59,588 bases of DNA, taken from positions 1 to 59,588 of the IMG/VR virus record IMGVR_UViG_3300022841_000019; one strand, written 5' to 3'. Source of the DNA: a virus. Shown here piece after piece: positions 9,881 through 19,565 of this stretch (the first letter of the stretch is position 1; each line of letters starts with the position of its first letter). Both the position numbers and the translations under genes were made by a program. The notes under the pieces were generated by a model. That model did no database searches, was not told the origin of the DNA, and saw nothing but the letters and a program-made list of their open reading frames with translations.

Positions 9881-9917
9881 TGTAATAAGGAGGTTGCTTT
9901 GTGTGACCTCCATTACA
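9881..9917 (+). terminator. Hairpin between 9034-9867 and 9935-10696
   Basis: TGTAAT-AA-GGAGGT pairs with ACCTCCATTACA, a 12-bp stem with a two-base bulge and an 11-nt loop. It ends 17 bases before the next ATG. The T-run on the plus strand is weak, so it may be a terminator, an attenuator, or an RNA stem that shields the GGAGG sequence from ribosomes. Confidence 0.5.
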
Positions 9918-9934
9918 TTATAATAAAAATAGTA

Positions 9935-10696
9935 ATGGCAATAAACGTAGATACAGTATATAAAACAGTTCTGTTGATATTAAATAAAGAACAACGGGGC
10001 TTAATGACTCCGGATGAATTTAATAAAACAGCTACTCAAGTGCAGCTCGATATATTTGAGCAGTATTTTGAAGATATAAACCAGCAACTACGGGTGCCAC
10101 AATCAGATTACGACTACTCTGATAGACAGATGAGTATCGATGAAAAAATATCACCTTTTAAGACAGAGGGTAATTGCGTTTATTCTTCTGGTAAATTTAA
10201 TCTACCAGTAATAGATATTAGTGGTAATGTAGTTATCAATTCAGGGTCAGAACCATTAACAGGGCAAGTTGCTTTTTACAAGTTAGGAGCTGTTGTGTAT
10301 TCTCCGGTAATTGGTTTTCCTACAGAAATACAAATATTACAACGTAATGATTTTTACAATATAGAAAGATCGCCATTAACGGCATCTACAAAAGATTTCC
10401 CTACGTTTTTATACGAGGGTAATAAGCTGACAGTAAGACCGGTTAGTATAACTTCAAGCGTTTCAGCTAGTTTCTTAAGGAAACCTAAAAACGTTTTATG
10501 GTCATATACCATTGGTACCGTTGGGCAGTATTTATACAATAGCTCAGCTTCGGAACAGTTTGAACTAAATGCTTCAGAACAAGTTAATGTTATACTTAGA
10601 GTGTTACTATACTCAGGCGTTATAGTTAAGGACCCTCAAATAATTCAAGTTGCTGCTTCGGAAATTCAACAAAACGAACAAAATAAAAAAAGCTAA
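9935..10696 (+). CDS. Probable head-tail ring/adaptor protein
   Basis: I place the start at the ATG of MAINVDTVYKTV (9935) because the longer frame from 9899 would include the upstream hairpin and an untypical hydrophobic lead. The resulting 253-residue protein has an N-terminal helical part (residues 1-60, with an EQRGLMTPDEFN motif) and a beta-rich body. Three bases separate it from the next structural gene. Position after the head genes suggests a connector or tail-ring component. The protein family was not identified. Confidence 0.65.
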   Translation: MAINVDTVYKTVLLILNKEQRGLMTPDEFNKTATQVQLDIFEQYFEDINQQLRVPQSDYDYSDRQMSIDEKISPFKTEGNCVYSSGKFNLPVIDISGNVVINSGSEPLTGQVAFYKLGAVVYSPVIGFPTEIQILQRNDFYNIERSPLTASTKDFPTFLYEGNKLTVRPVSITSSVSASFLRKPKNVLWSYTIGTVGQYLYNSSASEQFELNASEQVNVILRVLLYSGVIVKDPQIIQVAASEIQQNEQNKKS

Positions 10697-10699
10697 TAA

Positions 10700-11905
10700 A
10701 TGTCATTGATAAAAGAAACAAATCAACAGTACTACGAAGGAGCTCAAAAATTTTTAGTACCTGGAGATAGCCCGTATCAAAAATTTACAACTACCTTTAA
10801 TACAGAATTGGTTTTTGGAGGAAGCACTGCTTGGAGCCCAACAGATACAAACTACGCTTTAAATAACTTTAAAATATACTTTGCAGGTGCAGGGGTTTTG
10901 CAATATACTGAATTTATACTTCCTTACTCTGTAAGTGGAAATACAATAACCATAGATGAAGACTTGAACGAAAACGATAGTATTGTTGTCCAGTTAAAAA
11001 AACTAGACGGCGGTAACTATGGTTCAACATATTTTGAAAAAGCTCATGGAGACACGGTTGAAAAAAACTATGGATCGTACGCCTACACTAAATTAAATGA
11101 CATTATAAATAACTTTATAGTAGCATACGTTGGTGTCGGTAAATTAATACCTAGCGTTAAAAGAACTGATGTTATATTCCACGCTAAAAGAGCGATGCAG
11201 GAGTTCAGCTATGATACTTTAAAAAGTGTAAACTCTCAAGAGTTAACTATACCAAGTAATCTAAGCTTAGCTATACCTCAGGATTATGTTAACTATGTAA
11301 ACTTGTATTGGGTAGATACTAGAGGTGTTAAGCATGTCATAATGCCAACTAGGTTGACCAGTAATCCAACGGAAGTGCCATTACAAGCAAATAGCGGCTC
11401 CCCAGTTCAGGATGATTTCGGGGACAACCTCGAAGTGACATCCATAACAGAAGATAGATGGAAAAACAACAACATAAACACAAGTAGCGACTCTTCTTTG
11501 TATTGGGAATCTTATTATGGTTTAGGTAATTCAAGAACTGGTCAACTATATGGTTTAGACCCAGAAAATTCTAATGCCAACGGATCTTACACTATAAACG
11601 AAAGAGAAAACAAGTTTTCGTTCTCATCTGATTTAGTTGACAAAGTAATCATTTTAGAGTACCTTTCTGATGGTTTATCAACAAGCCTAGACACTAGAGT
11701 CCCTAAGCTGGCCGAAGAGGCTATGTACGCTTATATCAGCCATGCTATAATTGCTTCAAGAATAAATCAACCAGAATACGTTGTTAATAGATTAAAGAGA
11801 GAGAAAAGCGCTAAACTTAGAAACGCTAAAATAAGATTATCAAATATCAAAATTAGCGAAATAACTCAGGTTATGCGAGGTAAATCTAAGTGGATAAAAC
11901 ATTAA
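10700..11905 (+). CDS. Tail/adaptor protein with fibre-anchor-like N-terminal domain
   Basis: This 401-residue protein appears to have two parts. Residues 1-115 are beta-rich, with TFNTELVFGG and VQLKKLDGG elements like the N-terminal anchoring domain of podovirus tail fibres. Residues 125-400 are mixed helix and sheet, with a helical FHAKRAMQEFSYDTL segment, more like a ring or adaptor protein. It is encoded three bases after the previous gene. A role at the head-tail junction, possibly with fibre attachment, is inferred. Confidence 0.6.
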   Translation: MSLIKETNQQYYEGAQKFLVPGDSPYQKFTTTFNTELVFGGSTAWSPTDTNYALNNFKIYFAGAGVLQYTEFILPYSVSGNTITIDEDLNENDSIVVQLKKLDGGNYGSTYFEKAHGDTVEKNYGSYAYTKLNDIINNFIVAYVGVGKLIPSVKRTDVIFHAKRAMQEFSYDTLKSVNSQELTIPSNLSLAIPQDYVNYVNLYWVDTRGVKHVIMPTRLTSNPTEVPLQANSGSPVQDDFGDNLEVTSITEDRWKNNNINTSSDSSLYWESYYGLGNSRTGQLYGLDPENSNANGSYTINERENKFSFSSDLVDKVIILEYLSDGLSTSLDTRVPKLAEEAMYAYISHAIIASRINQPEYVVNRLKREKSAKLRNAKIRLSNIKISEITQVMRGKSKWIKH

Positions 11906-11911
11906 AATTAA

Positions 11912-14900
11912 ATGGGAGAAGTTAAAAACGCTTTTATAAAGTCTAAAATGAACAAAGACCTTGACGACAGATTGATACCGTCAGGTGAATATAGAAACGC
12001 TATAAATGCTCAGGTCAGTAAATCCGAAGGCTCAGATGTTGGTGCTTTAGAAAATGTACTTGGAAATAAAGAAGTTGCCAACTTAACTAATGGCGTCGCT
12101 AACGTATCTTCTATAGGATATTTTGCCGACGAATTTAGTGGTAATGTTTATATATTTTTAACAGATAACACTAGTAGTTCTTATATTCCAACTGGAACTG
12201 GTTCTAACCACTTTATATTTAGTTACAATATAAATAATAATGTTGTAACAAAGTTAGTTGAAGGAGCTTTTTTAAACTTCAGTAAATTAAACCCAATATT
12301 TGGTGTAAACTTATTAGAAAAATTGTTATTTTGGACAGACAATAGAAATCAACCTAGGAAAATAAATGTACAAAATCCATTAGGTTATTATACTATAGAA
12401 GAGCATATATCTGTTGCTAAATATTATCCATATAGAGCTATTGATTTATATTCAGAAAGCGCTTTAGTTGCTGATGAATATGAATCAACAATGAAAGATG
12501 TTGTTAGTAAAAACTTACCTAATGGTGGTTCTGCCACTTGCTCAAGTGTCATAAGTTCAAGTACGTTTTCAATAAATGATTTTTCTCTTTCTATACAAAT
12601 ATATCCAAATGCACCACAGCAAGGATTTACTATAGGTTATGTTAATAGTAATAGTGAAATAATAGATTTAGAAGAAACTGTAGTGTCTTACAATGTCGCA
12701 ACTCTTGAAGTAACTTTAACTGGCGATGTGACTATACCTTTGGTAGGCACAGCAACTGAATTAGTATTTAACATAAACCCTTATTATGAAAGTGATTACT
12801 CTGGTGATGATACTTTTTTAGAAGATAAATTTGTTAGATTTAGTTATAGATTTAGATTTGATGATGGAGAGTATTCTTTAATAGCTCCATTTACTCAAGT
12901 TTGCTTTATACCAAGGCAAGATGGTTACTTTCTTAATACAACAGAACTAAAAGGCGATGAGAAAGAAACTTTTGAATCTACTATAGTTAAGTTTATGGAA
13001 AATAAAGTAAACAAAATATACTTACAAGTACCATTGCCTTGTCCTGGTGAAGACTTGTTAACTTATTTTCATATTACTGATATAGATATAATATACAAAG
13101 AATCAAATGGGCTAGCTTTACAAGTTGTTGAAACAATACCAGTAGAAGATATAACAATAGCTGAAAATGTTTTTGAGTATGTTTATTCTGCAAAAAAACC
13201 ATATAAGACATTACCATCAAGCGAAATAACTAGAGTTTACGATAAAATACCAGTCAAAGCTTTAGCACAAGAAATAATAAGTAATAGGGTTGTTTACGGT
13301 AATTACCTCAACAAACAAGATCCTCCTAGTTTTTTAAATTACAACGTAGCAGCCACTCAAAAATCTGAATTCAACTTGTTAAATAATTTTACTAGTTCTA
13401 TAGAGTACCCTAGTAGTAGTTTAAAAATGAATAGAAACTATCAAGTTGGCTTTGTTTTAGCTGATAAATTTGGTAGACAATCTACAGTTATACTATCAAA
13501 CAATAAAGATGGTATTAAAATTGAAGGTGTTAATTATTCAGGATCAACATTTTATCAACCATACTTTAATGAAGTAATTGGTAGCGTTGTCGATACTTGG
13601 AGAGGTAGTTCTATAAAAGTATTGTTAAGAGACCCTATAACTGACAATATTTATAACAATAATATAAATTCAGAGTCATATAATCCTTTAGGTTGGTATT
13701 CTTACAAGGTGGTTGTTAAGCAAACAGAACAAGAGTATTATAATGTATATACTGCTGGAGCTTTAAAAGGTGATCCATTTGCCCCTACTCAAGATTTATC
13801 TTTCACGTACTTGTCACTATTAAATGATAATATAAATAAAGTTCCTAGAGACTTATCTGAAGTTGGACCAATGCAGGATCAATTTAGAAGTTCTATAAGA
13901 CTATTTGGTAGAGTTGAAATAACAGAAAGAAGCGCTACTAATATTGGTAACGAGCAATTTTACCCAGGTAAAACATTTTTTACATCTACAGCCATACAAA
14001 ATTTATTTGAATTATTTGGTGTAGATAGAGCAAACCCTCCTGTTGGTGGTTTCGCAGAACTATATATCATGCAAAACGCAGGTTCAAATCCTATAACAAC
14101 ACAACTAACCACTTCTCAAAATATAGATAAACAGTTTGGTATAGTATATGATGGCATGGTTGGCGGAGGACCTATGAGTAATTTGTCTGTTTTTGAAACA
14201 AATCCAGAAACATCTAGATTAGATATTTTTTGGGAAACATCCACTTCTGGCGTTATATCAGAAATCAACACTGCTGTTACAGATGGTGTTAATATAGCTA
14301 GTGGTTTTAGTAGCGTATTCAATGTTTCTGGATTTAACGAGTCTATATCTATAGATGAAGATATTTCTAGTTTTGATTTTACTTTAGTTGACTCAGGGGG
14401 ATTTGATGTGCCAACAGCTAATATAGATAGTTTTGTTTTAACTTCAGTATTTAATACTCAAACTACACCACAAAACGTTTCAAGTTACTTTACTTTATAC
14501 GAAACTGGTGTAAGTGGTTTTTATAATATAAAAGTTAACAGCGACTTTATTGAAAACGTTTATTTTGGAAGTAGTTTAGGTGTTAGAGTTTGGGACTTTA
14601 AATTTACAGCTGTAATAAACGATATTACATCTATTGTAAACAAACGTATAACTTTAAACAATGTAGCTCCGGTAATGGATCCTACAACTAATTTTTCAAT
14701 AAATATATTAAGTTCAGACGTAACTTTAACTACATTGACAGCTTTAAACGGAGCTAATACAGAAAGTCCAAATAAAGGTAGAGATTTAAACTGGACAATA
14801 GTTTCTCAAATTGGAGCAGCTGGAGGTAGTGGTGAATATTTTTATTTAAGTGTAACAGATACAAGCGACTTGTCAACATGTAGATTAAGGAATAATTTAG

Positions 14901-15340
14901 TAGATACTTTACCAGCAGATAATTATGAAGTGGTTTTAAGAGTTCAGGACGCTGGTGGCGCTTTTGATGAAATTACTATAACTGTCAGTAATTCAGTTGA
15001 AGTTCTTTCTGTTAAAGAATATAATTTAACAGTAGATTTTGAAAGCTATTTATTTACAATAGTAGAAGCAAATTATCCAACAGATTTAGATAAACAAGGA
15101 TTTTACGTTTGGTTAGATACCTGGAGTGATCTCGTGATCAATAATGGCGGCTTTACAATTCTTCTAGATTATACTAGTAGTGCTAAAATTGGTTGCCCTA
15201 CCTTTCCAAACAAATGGATTTTTAAACATTCAGAAAACACAGCTATTAATCAAGCGATAGAATGTGTATATGGTTTTACGTTTGAATTACCTACTGTTAC
15301 AAATATTGATTTCTCTGGATACGGCTTTGAAATAGTGTAA
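11912..15340 (+). CDS. Large tail nozzle/muzzle-like protein with Ig-like C-terminal region
   Basis: This 1142-residue beta-rich protein starts with MNKDLDDRLIPSGEYRNA, a lead typical of the long tail-stabilisation or nozzle proteins of podoviruses. Repeated strand pairs over residues 40-600 (for example GNVYIFLTDN and EKLLFWTDN) look like propeller blades. Residues about 800-1010 resemble tandem cadherin/Ig-like folds (NVAPVMDP, SVTDTSDLSTC). The final 130 residues are a separate beta module. It would form the distal tail tube and may contact host glycans. The next gene, 27 bases on, looks like more of the same kind of protein. Confidence 0.65.
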   Translation: MGEVKNAFIKSKMNKDLDDRLIPSGEYRNAINAQVSKSEGSDVGALENVLGNKEVANLTNGVANVSSIGYFADEFSGNVYIFLTDNTSSSYIPTGTGSNHFIFSYNINNNVVTKLVEGAFLNFSKLNPIFGVNLLEKLLFWTDNRNQPRKINVQNPLGYYTIEEHISVAKYYPYRAIDLYSESALVADEYESTMKDVVSKNLPNGGSATCSSVISSSTFSINDFSLSIQIYPNAPQQGFTIGYVNSNSEIIDLEETVVSYNVATLEVTLTGDVTIPLVGTATELVFNINPYYESDYSGDDTFLEDKFVRFSYRFRFDDGEYSLIAPFTQVCFIPRQDGYFLNTTELKGDEKETFESTIVKFMENKVNKIYLQVPLPCPGEDLLTYFHITDIDIIYKESNGLALQVVETIPVEDITIAENVFEYVYSAKKPYKTLPSSEITRVYDKIPVKALAQEIISNRVVYGNYLNKQDPPSFLNYNVAATQKSEFNLLNNFTSSIEYPSSSLKMNRNYQVGFVLADKFGRQSTVILSNNKDGIKIEGVNYSGSTFYQPYFNEVIGSVVDTWRGSSIKVLLRDPITDNIYNNNINSESYNPLGWYSYKVVVKQTEQEYYNVYTAGALKGDPFAPTQDLSFTYLSLLNDNINKVPRDLSEVGPMQDQFRSSIRLFGRVEITERSATNIGNEQFYPGKTFFTSTAIQNLFELFGVDRANPPVGGFAELYIMQNAGSNPITTQLTTSQNIDKQFGIVYDGMVGGGPMSNLSVFETNPETSRLDIFWETSTSGVISEINTAVTDGVNIASGFSSVFNVSGFNESISIDEDISSFDFTLVDSGGFDVPTANIDSFVLTSVFNTQTTPQNVSSYFTLYETGVSGFYNIKVNSDFIENVYFGSSLGVRVWDFKFTAVINDITSIVNKRITLNNVAPVMDPTTNFSINILSSDVTLTTLTALNGANTESPNKGRDLNWTIVSQIGAAGGSGEYFYLSVTDTSDLSTCRLRNNLVDTLPADNYEVVLRVQDAGGAFDEITITVSNSVEVLSVKEYNLTVDFESYLFTIVEANYPTDLDKQGFYVWLDTWSDLVINNGGFTILLDYTSSAKIGCPTFPNKWIFKHSENTAINQAIECVYGFTFELPTVTNIDFSGYGFEIV

Positions 15341-15367
15341 TAAAATACAAAAATAAGTGATAATTAT

Positions 15368-16813
15368 ATGGGAGCAGTTATAGAAGTAAAATATTTTAAT
15401 ACTTTTTTACTAAGAAAAACAAATACGGTTATAGAAGAAACAGATCAAGCTCCCGCTTGGAATGGTTCTTTTGGCGTGCCTCCTACTTTAGGTGGTTATC
15501 CTCAAATAGATCCAGTTTCAACAACAGGTAATAATTGGATTATAGAAGAGTCTAGAATAAGAGGTGGTTTTAATAACACTAACGTTGATTATGGTGTTAG
15601 AGCGTATTTAGTTGATGAAGAAGCAAAGGGATCAGTTAGAGGTAATTCTTTAATATACTCTGGAATATTCAATTCAAGAACTGGTATTAACAATACAAAT
15701 GTGTTTTCAGTAGCTGAAGAAATAACTAAGTCAGCAGATCCAGCTAACGGTACTATTCAAAAACTATATGCTGAAGACACTAATTTAATAATATTTCAAG
15801 AAGCTAAAGTATCTAGAGCTTTAATAGATAAAGACGCTATATACACAGCTGAAGGCGGTGGTAGTATTACAAACGTAAACACGACTATAGGAACAATACA
15901 ACCTTATGGTGGAAATTTTGGTATAAGTAGAGACCCAGGAAGTTTTGCTACTTACGGTTATAGAAAATACTTTACAGATAAAAATAGAAACGCTGTTTTA
16001 AGGTTATCTATGGACGGTTTGACAGAAATATCAAACTACGGTATGAGTGATTACTTTAGAGATGAATTTGCTAATATGGATATAAACTCGGCTCCTGGTA
16101 TTATAACTGCTGGCTGGGATATATACAATAAGCAATATGTTTTATCAACACAGCAAAACCCTATATTTTCAAACCCAACCTACAATACTTTATCTTTCGA
16201 TGAAAGCGTTTTAGGTTTTACTAGTTTCTTTACGTATAAGCCTGACCAATTATTTAGTTTGAGGAATGGTTTTTATAGTTTAAAAAATGGTAAAATTTGG
16301 AAACATTATCAAGAAACAAATAACGAATCGCTACCAATAAAAAGAGGTAGTTTCTATGGGAATAATGATTACGACTCTACAAAAACATCAATAACTTTTA
16401 TATTCAATCCTAGTGTTAGTTTGTCTAAGGTATTTAAAACAATAAATTACGAAGGTAGTAATGGTTGGAAAGTTGACAGTTTTGAATCAGATCCTACAGG
16501 TAAAACATTGCAAGGTGGAAATTACATATTTACAAGTGATAAAGCAAACCCTATATACAGTTACAGTGAAGGTGTTTATGTAGATGGTGGTGTAACTTAC
16601 AGAGTTGGTTTTGATAGAAAAGAAAATAAGTATCACGCGGTTATAGTAAACAACAGTATACCTACAGGGGGAGAAATTTTATGGGGCAATAGTATGTCAG
16701 GTATAAAAGGCTACTTTGCTACAGTTACATTATCAACAGATCAAACTACTAATTTAGGAGGTTTAAAAGAACTATTTGCGGTTTCATCTAACTACATTGA
16801 ATCATCATATTAA
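15368..16813 (+). CDS. Second nozzle/stabilisation-type tail protein
   Basis: This 481-residue beta-rich protein has recurring blade-like motifs (KLYAEDTNLIIFQ, TYGYRKYFTDKNRNAV, LFSLRNGFYSLKNGKIWKH). Its style continues that of the 1142-residue protein just upstream, as if a longer nozzle protein had been encoded as two ORFs. It precedes the cupin-like gene by two bases. Function as a tail-tube tip component is inferred from order and fold pattern. Confidence 0.6.
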   Translation: MGAVIEVKYFNTFLLRKTNTVIEETDQAPAWNGSFGVPPTLGGYPQIDPVSTTGNNWIIEESRIRGGFNNTNVDYGVRAYLVDEEAKGSVRGNSLIYSGIFNSRTGINNTNVFSVAEEITKSADPANGTIQKLYAEDTNLIIFQEAKVSRALIDKDAIYTAEGGGSITNVNTTIGTIQPYGGNFGISRDPGSFATYGYRKYFTDKNRNAVLRLSMDGLTEISNYGMSDYFRDEFANMDINSAPGIITAGWDIYNKQYVLSTQQNPIFSNPTYNTLSFDESVLGFTSFFTYKPDQLFSLRNGFYSLKNGKIWKHYQETNNESLPIKRGSFYGNNDYDSTKTSITFIFNPSVSLSKVFKTINYEGSNGWKVDSFESDPTGKTLQGGNYIFTSDKANPIYSYSEGVYVDGGVTYRVGFDRKENKYHAVIVNNSIPTGGEILWGNSMSGIKGYFATVTLSTDQTTNLGGLKELFAVSSNYIESSY

Positions 16814-16815
16814 AT

Positions 16816-17292
16816 ATGAGCAATAAACTAGAAACAATAAAGTATAACAAATTAGCTAGAGCAGAAGATTTTAGAAACAAAATAACAAGCTTAGAGAATA
16901 CTATGCTTTTATCCAGTGACAAAAACATCGTAAAAGGTAACTCAGAATCATTCCCTTTAACTCATTCGTTTTCAGAGGGGGTTTATATTAGAGAAATGTC
17001 GATGCTTAAAGACGGTGTTGTTATAGGTAAGATACATAATAAAAGCCATACTTGGTTTTTAATGAAGGGTAAAATAAAAGTAGCAACAGAAGAAGAGGTA
17101 GTAACGTACTCTGCTCCTACGTACGTAAACGCTAAAGCCGGCGCTAAAAGGATTATAATAGCTATGGAAGATTCCGTTTTCGTTAACGTGCATCCAAACC
17201 CTGGCAATATAACGGACATTAAAAAATTAGAGGATATGCTCACTTGCAAAAGCTACGAAGCGTATGAGCAGTATAAATTAAAAAAAATATAG
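16816..17292 (+). CDS. Cupin-like virion protein
   Basis: The protein has 158 residues. The segment FPLTHSFSEGVYIREM, then IGKIHNKSHTWFLMKGKIKV, then TYSAPTYVNAKAGAKR follows the strand-turn order of a cupin barrel. It has histidines at the usual first cupin motif, but the second motif is not metal-binding in any obvious way. Similar proteins sit among tail and internal-protein genes of many podoviruses. A structural rather than enzymatic role is likely. Confidence 0.65.
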   Translation: MSNKLETIKYNKLARAEDFRNKITSLENTMLLSSDKNIVKGNSESFPLTHSFSEGVYIREMSMLKDGVVIGKIHNKSHTWFLMKGKIKVATEEEVVTYSAPTYVNAKAGAKRIIIAMEDSVFVNVHPNPGNITDIKKLEDMLTCKSYEAYEQYKLKKI

Positions 17293-17295
17293 ATT

Positions 17296-18039
17296 ATGAG
17301 CATGGTAACCGCAGGTCTGATAACAGGTGGCTTAAATATTGTTAGTGGGCTTTTCGGAGCTGCTAGCGCTAACAGAAGAGCAAAAGCTGCTGCAAACGAA
17401 AAAAGAGATTTAGTTAAAAAACTAGAATCACTTGAAAACAGTAGGCAAGAGATAATAAATCCATACTCTAATGTAAGCGACACTTCCTCTATGATTACAA
17501 ACCCTTTTGCTAATTTGGGAGTAGCTACTCAAGCAGCAGAAATGCAAGCTGAAGAAGCTGATATAGCCTTAGCTAACACGTTAGACGCTATTAGATCTAC
17601 AGGGGCAAGCGCTGGTGGAGCAACAGCTTTAGCTCAAGCGGCTTTGCAATCAAAGAAAGGTATTTCAGCAAGTATAGAAATGCAAGAAGCTCAAAACGAA
17701 AAACTAAGAGCACAAGGACAACAAGCTTTAGAACAAGTGAAAATGGGTGAAGCTATTAGACTACAACAAGCAGATGTAGCTGGTCAACAGTTTCAATTTG
17801 GAGTTAGAGAAAATAGACAAGTGGAACAGCTAGACAGGGTATCGTCTCAAATAGCAGGGTCAGAAGCTAGACAAACACAAGCTCAGTCAGATGTAACAGG
17901 AGCAATAACCGGAGCTATAGGAGGTGTGACCAGCGTTGTTGGGAACATGTACTCAGCAGGAGCTTTTAGTTCTAACACCCAAAGACCAGTTGCTAGAACA
18001 TTAGGATTAAATGCACTTGGTGTACAAAACGTAATATAA
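17296..18039 (+). CDS. Internal virion (ejection) protein with glycine-rich membrane segments
   Basis: This 247-residue protein has glycine-zipper hydrophobic segments at both ends (about residues 5-25 and 200-222) and an Ala/Gln/Glu-rich helical middle (about 80-170). The pattern matches the small pore-forming ejection proteins of podoviruses (T7 gp14 role), which leave the virion and insert in the host envelope. It is the first of three adjacent ejection-type genes. Confidence 0.7.
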   Translation: MSMVTAGLITGGLNIVSGLFGAASANRRAKAAANEKRDLVKKLESLENSRQEIINPYSNVSDTSSMITNPFANLGVATQAAEMQAEEADIALANTLDAIRSTGASAGGATALAQAALQSKKGISASIEMQEAQNEKLRAQGQQALEQVKMGEAIRLQQADVAGQQFQFGVRENRQVEQLDRVSSQIAGSEARQTQAQSDVTGAITGAIGGVTSVVGNMYSAGAFSSNTQRPVARTLGLNALGVQNVI

Positions 18040-18046
18040 TTATAAA

Positions 18047-19516
18047 ATGAGTTATAGAAATCCACAACAAGTAGTAGATACACAATCTGCTCAACATATA
18101 GCTAACCTACAACAGACTGTTTCTGGTGCATTTTCTAATGTGGCTAGTAGATATGCTGAGGAAAATAAAAATAAACAAAAGCAGTTTAAAGAAAGACAGC
18201 TTAAGAACGAACAAATAATAAAGAATAGTCAATCTGAAGAAGATTCAATAAGGTATAATTATCAAAAGTATAGAGCTGACAATCCAGCTTTAAATTTACC
18301 CGAAGTTTTACCTGCTTTTATCGATGAATATAGTGATATAAAAAACTCACTAGATTTAGGTACAATTACAGATCCTAAAGAGCAGTCTAGATTGAGAGAT
18401 AGGTTAGCTAAACTAAGGACTTTACCAGAACAAATTGTTAATGGTATAAAAGCTTTTTCTGAATTTGAGTTAACACGTAAGGATGCTTTTGGTAAATTAA
18501 ATAAACAAGGAGGTATTGATGTTACTTTAACTGATCCGAAACTACTTGAAGATGTTAATATATTTATGAATAACTCTCCTGGAACAAGAAAAATAGATAT
18601 AAGTGAGGATTATAATGGTAACATAAATGTAGACTACTTAATACATTCAACTGATGAAAAAGGAAATTCTATTGGAGAAGCTAGAAGATACCCGCAAGCG
18701 TATCTTAAAGATCTAATAGCAGGAAAAGTAGAAGGAGCTATAGTTACAGTGCCAGACAAAACAAAATCTTTAGAAAGCGCCAACGAGATGCTTATGACTA
18801 AAGAACCAATTACAGATAAAAAAATATACAAAAAAGACTTTTTAACTAGAAAAACAGTAGATAGAGGAGCATATGTAGAGTTGGTTGAGGTTATTGATAT
18901 CAATAAAGTTAAAGAGCAAGTTTACACTTCTTTAAATTCTGATATACAATCAATGAAACCAATTGAGCTGGCATCGTATTATAATAATATATTAAACCCT
19001 AATGGAGAAAAAATTAGCACAGATGACTTTATAGATAAAGAAAAAGGTGATAAACTAAAAAAAGATATAGCGGCTTTATATGTTGACGAGTACGTTAAGA
19101 GATTTAATGGATACGAGGTGTCTATAAGTAAAACAACTAAAGAAAAGCAAACAACTGAAAAAATAGACAAAGATTTTGTTGCTAAAGATCAAGTGAAAGA
19201 AGACGCAATTGCCACTTATGAAGAATACAAAAAAGACCCAGTAGGCACCTATGAGTTTTTAACTGGAGTAACTCCTAAATATAACAGAGGTAAAAATGTT
19301 ATAACAATAGATGTACCTGGTGAAACAGAAGAGGAAAACGAAGAGATTAGATATGACATGAATATAGCTTCGCAAAGGAATAGATTTTATAAAAAGCTAC
19401 TAGATTACACTAGCAACGCTAAAGGAACCTCAGAATACGCTAGATCTTTTAGAAGTAACTTTGAGGCAACTTTAAAGAAAGGTACTTCAAAAAAACTAGG
19501 TGATGATTTTCAATAA
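18047..19516 (+). CDS. Internal virion protein, mid-size
   Basis: This 489-residue hydrophilic, helix-rich protein has many Lys/Glu/Asp residues and no membrane segment. It lies between the pore-like ejection protein and the 3068-residue protein, the position of T7 gp15-type tube proteins. The gene is followed by a 49-base gap. A role as a periplasmic conduit component is inferred from context only. Confidence 0.65.
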   Translation: MSYRNPQQVVDTQSAQHIANLQQTVSGAFSNVASRYAEENKNKQKQFKERQLKNEQIIKNSQSEEDSIRYNYQKYRADNPALNLPEVLPAFIDEYSDIKNSLDLGTITDPKEQSRLRDRLAKLRTLPEQIVNGIKAFSEFELTRKDAFGKLNKQGGIDVTLTDPKLLEDVNIFMNNSPGTRKIDISEDYNGNINVDYLIHSTDEKGNSIGEARRYPQAYLKDLIAGKVEGAIVTVPDKTKSLESANEMLMTKEPITDKKIYKKDFLTRKTVDRGAYVELVEVIDINKVKEQVYTSLNSDIQSMKPIELASYYNNILNPNGEKISTDDFIDKEKGDKLKKDIAALYVDEYVKRFNGYEVSISKTTKEKQTTEKIDKDFVAKDQVKEDAIATYEEYKKDPVGTYEFLTGVTPKYNRGKNVITIDVPGETEEENEEIRYDMNIASQRNRFYKKLLDYTSNAKGTSEYARSFRSNFEATLKKGTSKKLGDDFQ

Positions 19517-19565
19517 TTACACGCCGCTGTAAACCCAGATAAACAACTTAAACATATTTATTATA

